Of a stretch of DNA of 64,000 nt, positions 63,001 through 64,000 are shown in pieces. The position numbers and the translations under genes were made by a program. The stretch is taken from NCBI GenBank assembly GCA_949289005.1, contig CASEMQ010000070.1, forward strand, positions 1-64,000, given 5' to 3'. Position 1 is the stretch's first letter, and the number at the start of each line of letters is the position of its first letter. The notes under the pieces are model-generated. The model saw nothing but the letters and a program-made list of their open reading frames with translations, ran no database searches and was not told the DNA's origin. Origin of the DNA: an uncultured Lentisphaeraceae bacterium. GTDB taxonomy: Bacteria > Verrucomicrobiota > Kiritimatiellia > RFP12 > DVOR01.

Positions 63001-64000
63001 GGAATACAGCAATATGTCCGTCTTGACCATCGGCGCGAACTATGACGACACCACGGGTGACAGTGGCGCGACGTACGAAACGGACGGCTATTCCGTCTTG
63101 GCCTTGGCTGTCGGTGCGCTGAAGGGAGATCGTCGGAACAACGACACGGAGGGCGACGAGCTTATCCTGTGGTATATCCCGAAGAACTCGACCGAGGAGA
63201 TGGTCAAGTTGGCGACCGCCACTGTCCCCTGCATCACGGAATCGCAACACTTGGTCTCGATTCTCTTCGACCGTGGGCTCGTCGAGGTGTGGCTGAACGG
63301 CAATCGCCTGATTCGCACGCAGTTGCCCGCCGGCGCGAAAATCGGCCCCGGCCTTCAGGTTGGGTCGCTCATGGGCGGCGCGAATCTCGACGGTGACTTG
63401 AAGGATACGATTCTTGGCATTGAAACCAAAGGGACTAATCCTTCCGATCCCGGCACGGTGGACTTCATCCGCGTGTACAACGGCTTGCTCTCGGAATCCG
63501 CGCTGAACGCGTTGGTCTGCGATTATCCTTACATCCACAAGGAGGCGGGTAACAGTGACGTCATTCGTGACATCCGCTATGTCCGCGAATTGAATGGCGG
63601 CGAGATCCTCTGGGTGGACGATTCGAAGCCTTGGCGTCGCGAATATAAAGGCGATTCTGGGTGGTGGTATAGGAGCCGCGAGGGAGTTGTAACAGAAGAG
63701 GATGATTATGTCGAGCCTGCCGAGGGCGCCATTATCGTGCTCAACTGTACGCGCGACACGACAATCTATGTGAACACCAAGAAGGGCGGCGTTTTCCCCT
63801 CCGCTGACCGTACATACGCCCAATTGATCGTCGAAGGCGGTGCCCGCGTGACGATTCGCCCCTATGATGATGAGTCCACGGAAACGTTGGACTGGGAGAC
63901 GGCTACTGACGAGGACGGCAACTATCTGTATGGGCGTCTCTACTTCTCCGGTGGTGCCGGCGAGGCCGTGGCATTGCATGCCCGTGATGAGGCCACGGAC
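60084..64000 (+). CDS. Giant secreted LamG protein, frame broken by a C9 tract (cut by window edge)
   Basis: Starts at ATG 60084 (AAGGAA upstream) with a signal peptide (ALALMAAVCVDGLVGAAQ). After about 38 codons the frame meets nine C (60193-60201) and stops at 60213-60215. One more C restores a continuous frame from 60202 to the window end, so the intact protein is over 1300 residues. The body contains long beta-rich, Thr/Ala-rich repeats. Near 62.9-63.5 kb lies a LamG-like domain (SLPEEQWSLVTRIMMPEY, LVSILFDRGLVEVWLNGNRL, DFIRVYNGLLSESALNALV). G+C is lower in the last kilobase. It is a surface or secreted protein of the same kind as the one at 12.6 kb, with its own strong promoter. The end lies outside. 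Confidence 0.8.
60193..60201 (+). repeat. Poly-C tract in the 5' end of the LamG gene
   Basis: Nine C in a row, 37 codons after the start. Ten C (or seven) puts the downstream 1265 or more codons in frame, nine C gives a stop five codons later. It is a candidate slipped-strand switch or a sequencing error. Confidence 0.7.

Noticed and set aside
1-64000. CRISPR array, prophage, tRNA or rRNA
   Set aside because: No spaced direct repeats of CRISPR type, no phage structural genes, no tRNA-like cloverleaf and no rRNA segments were recognised.

Overview
The window is a high-G+C, gene-dense stretch of chromosome from a Gram-negative bacterium. Outer-membrane biology is shown by a Kdo transferase (waaA), a type II secretion secretin with its partners, an AsmA-like protein and an RseP protease. 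Three features point to the PVC superphylum, most likely Kiritimatiellota or a close relative: a PEP-CTERM-like C-terminus, giant secreted beta-rich/LamG proteins, and a T2SS-type gspK-L-M-D cluster. This assignment is inferred from gene style; no rRNA is present.

Layout. 1-1.3 kb: start of smc (leftward, cut by the edge), divergent from a small frameshifted PEP-CTERM protein gene. 2.1-8.8 kb: leftward coupled set AsmA-like, zinc-ribbon protein, small membrane protein, polA. 9.1-12.3 kb: malic enzyme, two half-size chromate transporter genes and comF. 12.6-17.6 kb: a 1659-residue secreted protein. 17.7-23.9 kb: purL, a transglutaminase-like protein and a MATE-like membrane protein, joined by 4-base overlaps. 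24-25.3 kb: phosphofructokinase. 25.8-30.9 kb: pyrF, a small DUF721-like protein, waaA, a DnaQ-type exonuclease, an acyltransferase and an esterase. 31-36.2 kb (leftward): a small membrane protein, a HAD phosphatase-radical SAM fusion and a solute-binding protein-permease fusion. 36.3-42.6 kb (leftward): gspK, gspL, gspM, gspD and a small conserved protein. 42.9-49.2 kb: rnr, PHP phosphatase, rseP, ispG and a Dpm1-like glycosyltransferase. 49.4-52.6 kb: HD protein, membrane-anchored endonuclease, ruvC, amidase lipoprotein. 52.7-59.5 kb: two Dpp-type permeases, a class IV aminotransferase, a PTS IIA-like protein, ileS. 60.1-64 kb: a giant secreted LamG protein, cut by the right edge and thrown out of frame by a run of nine C.

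Most genes are ordinary housekeeping or envelope genes in short operons, many coupled by ATGA or GTGA overlaps. The unusual content is between and inside them: (1) a roughly 165-bp repeat with a large palindrome, present three times in intergenic regions; (2) a recurring extended -10 promoter, TG[G/C]TAnnnT, which at several genes lies only 7-9 nt before the start codon and so predicts leaderless mRNAs; (3) short tandem heptamer and octamer arrays attached to a GCCCC/GGGGC hairpin, some carrying promoters and one inside a coding sequence; (4) two rare gene fusions; (5) a poly-C tract that could switch a surface protein on and off.
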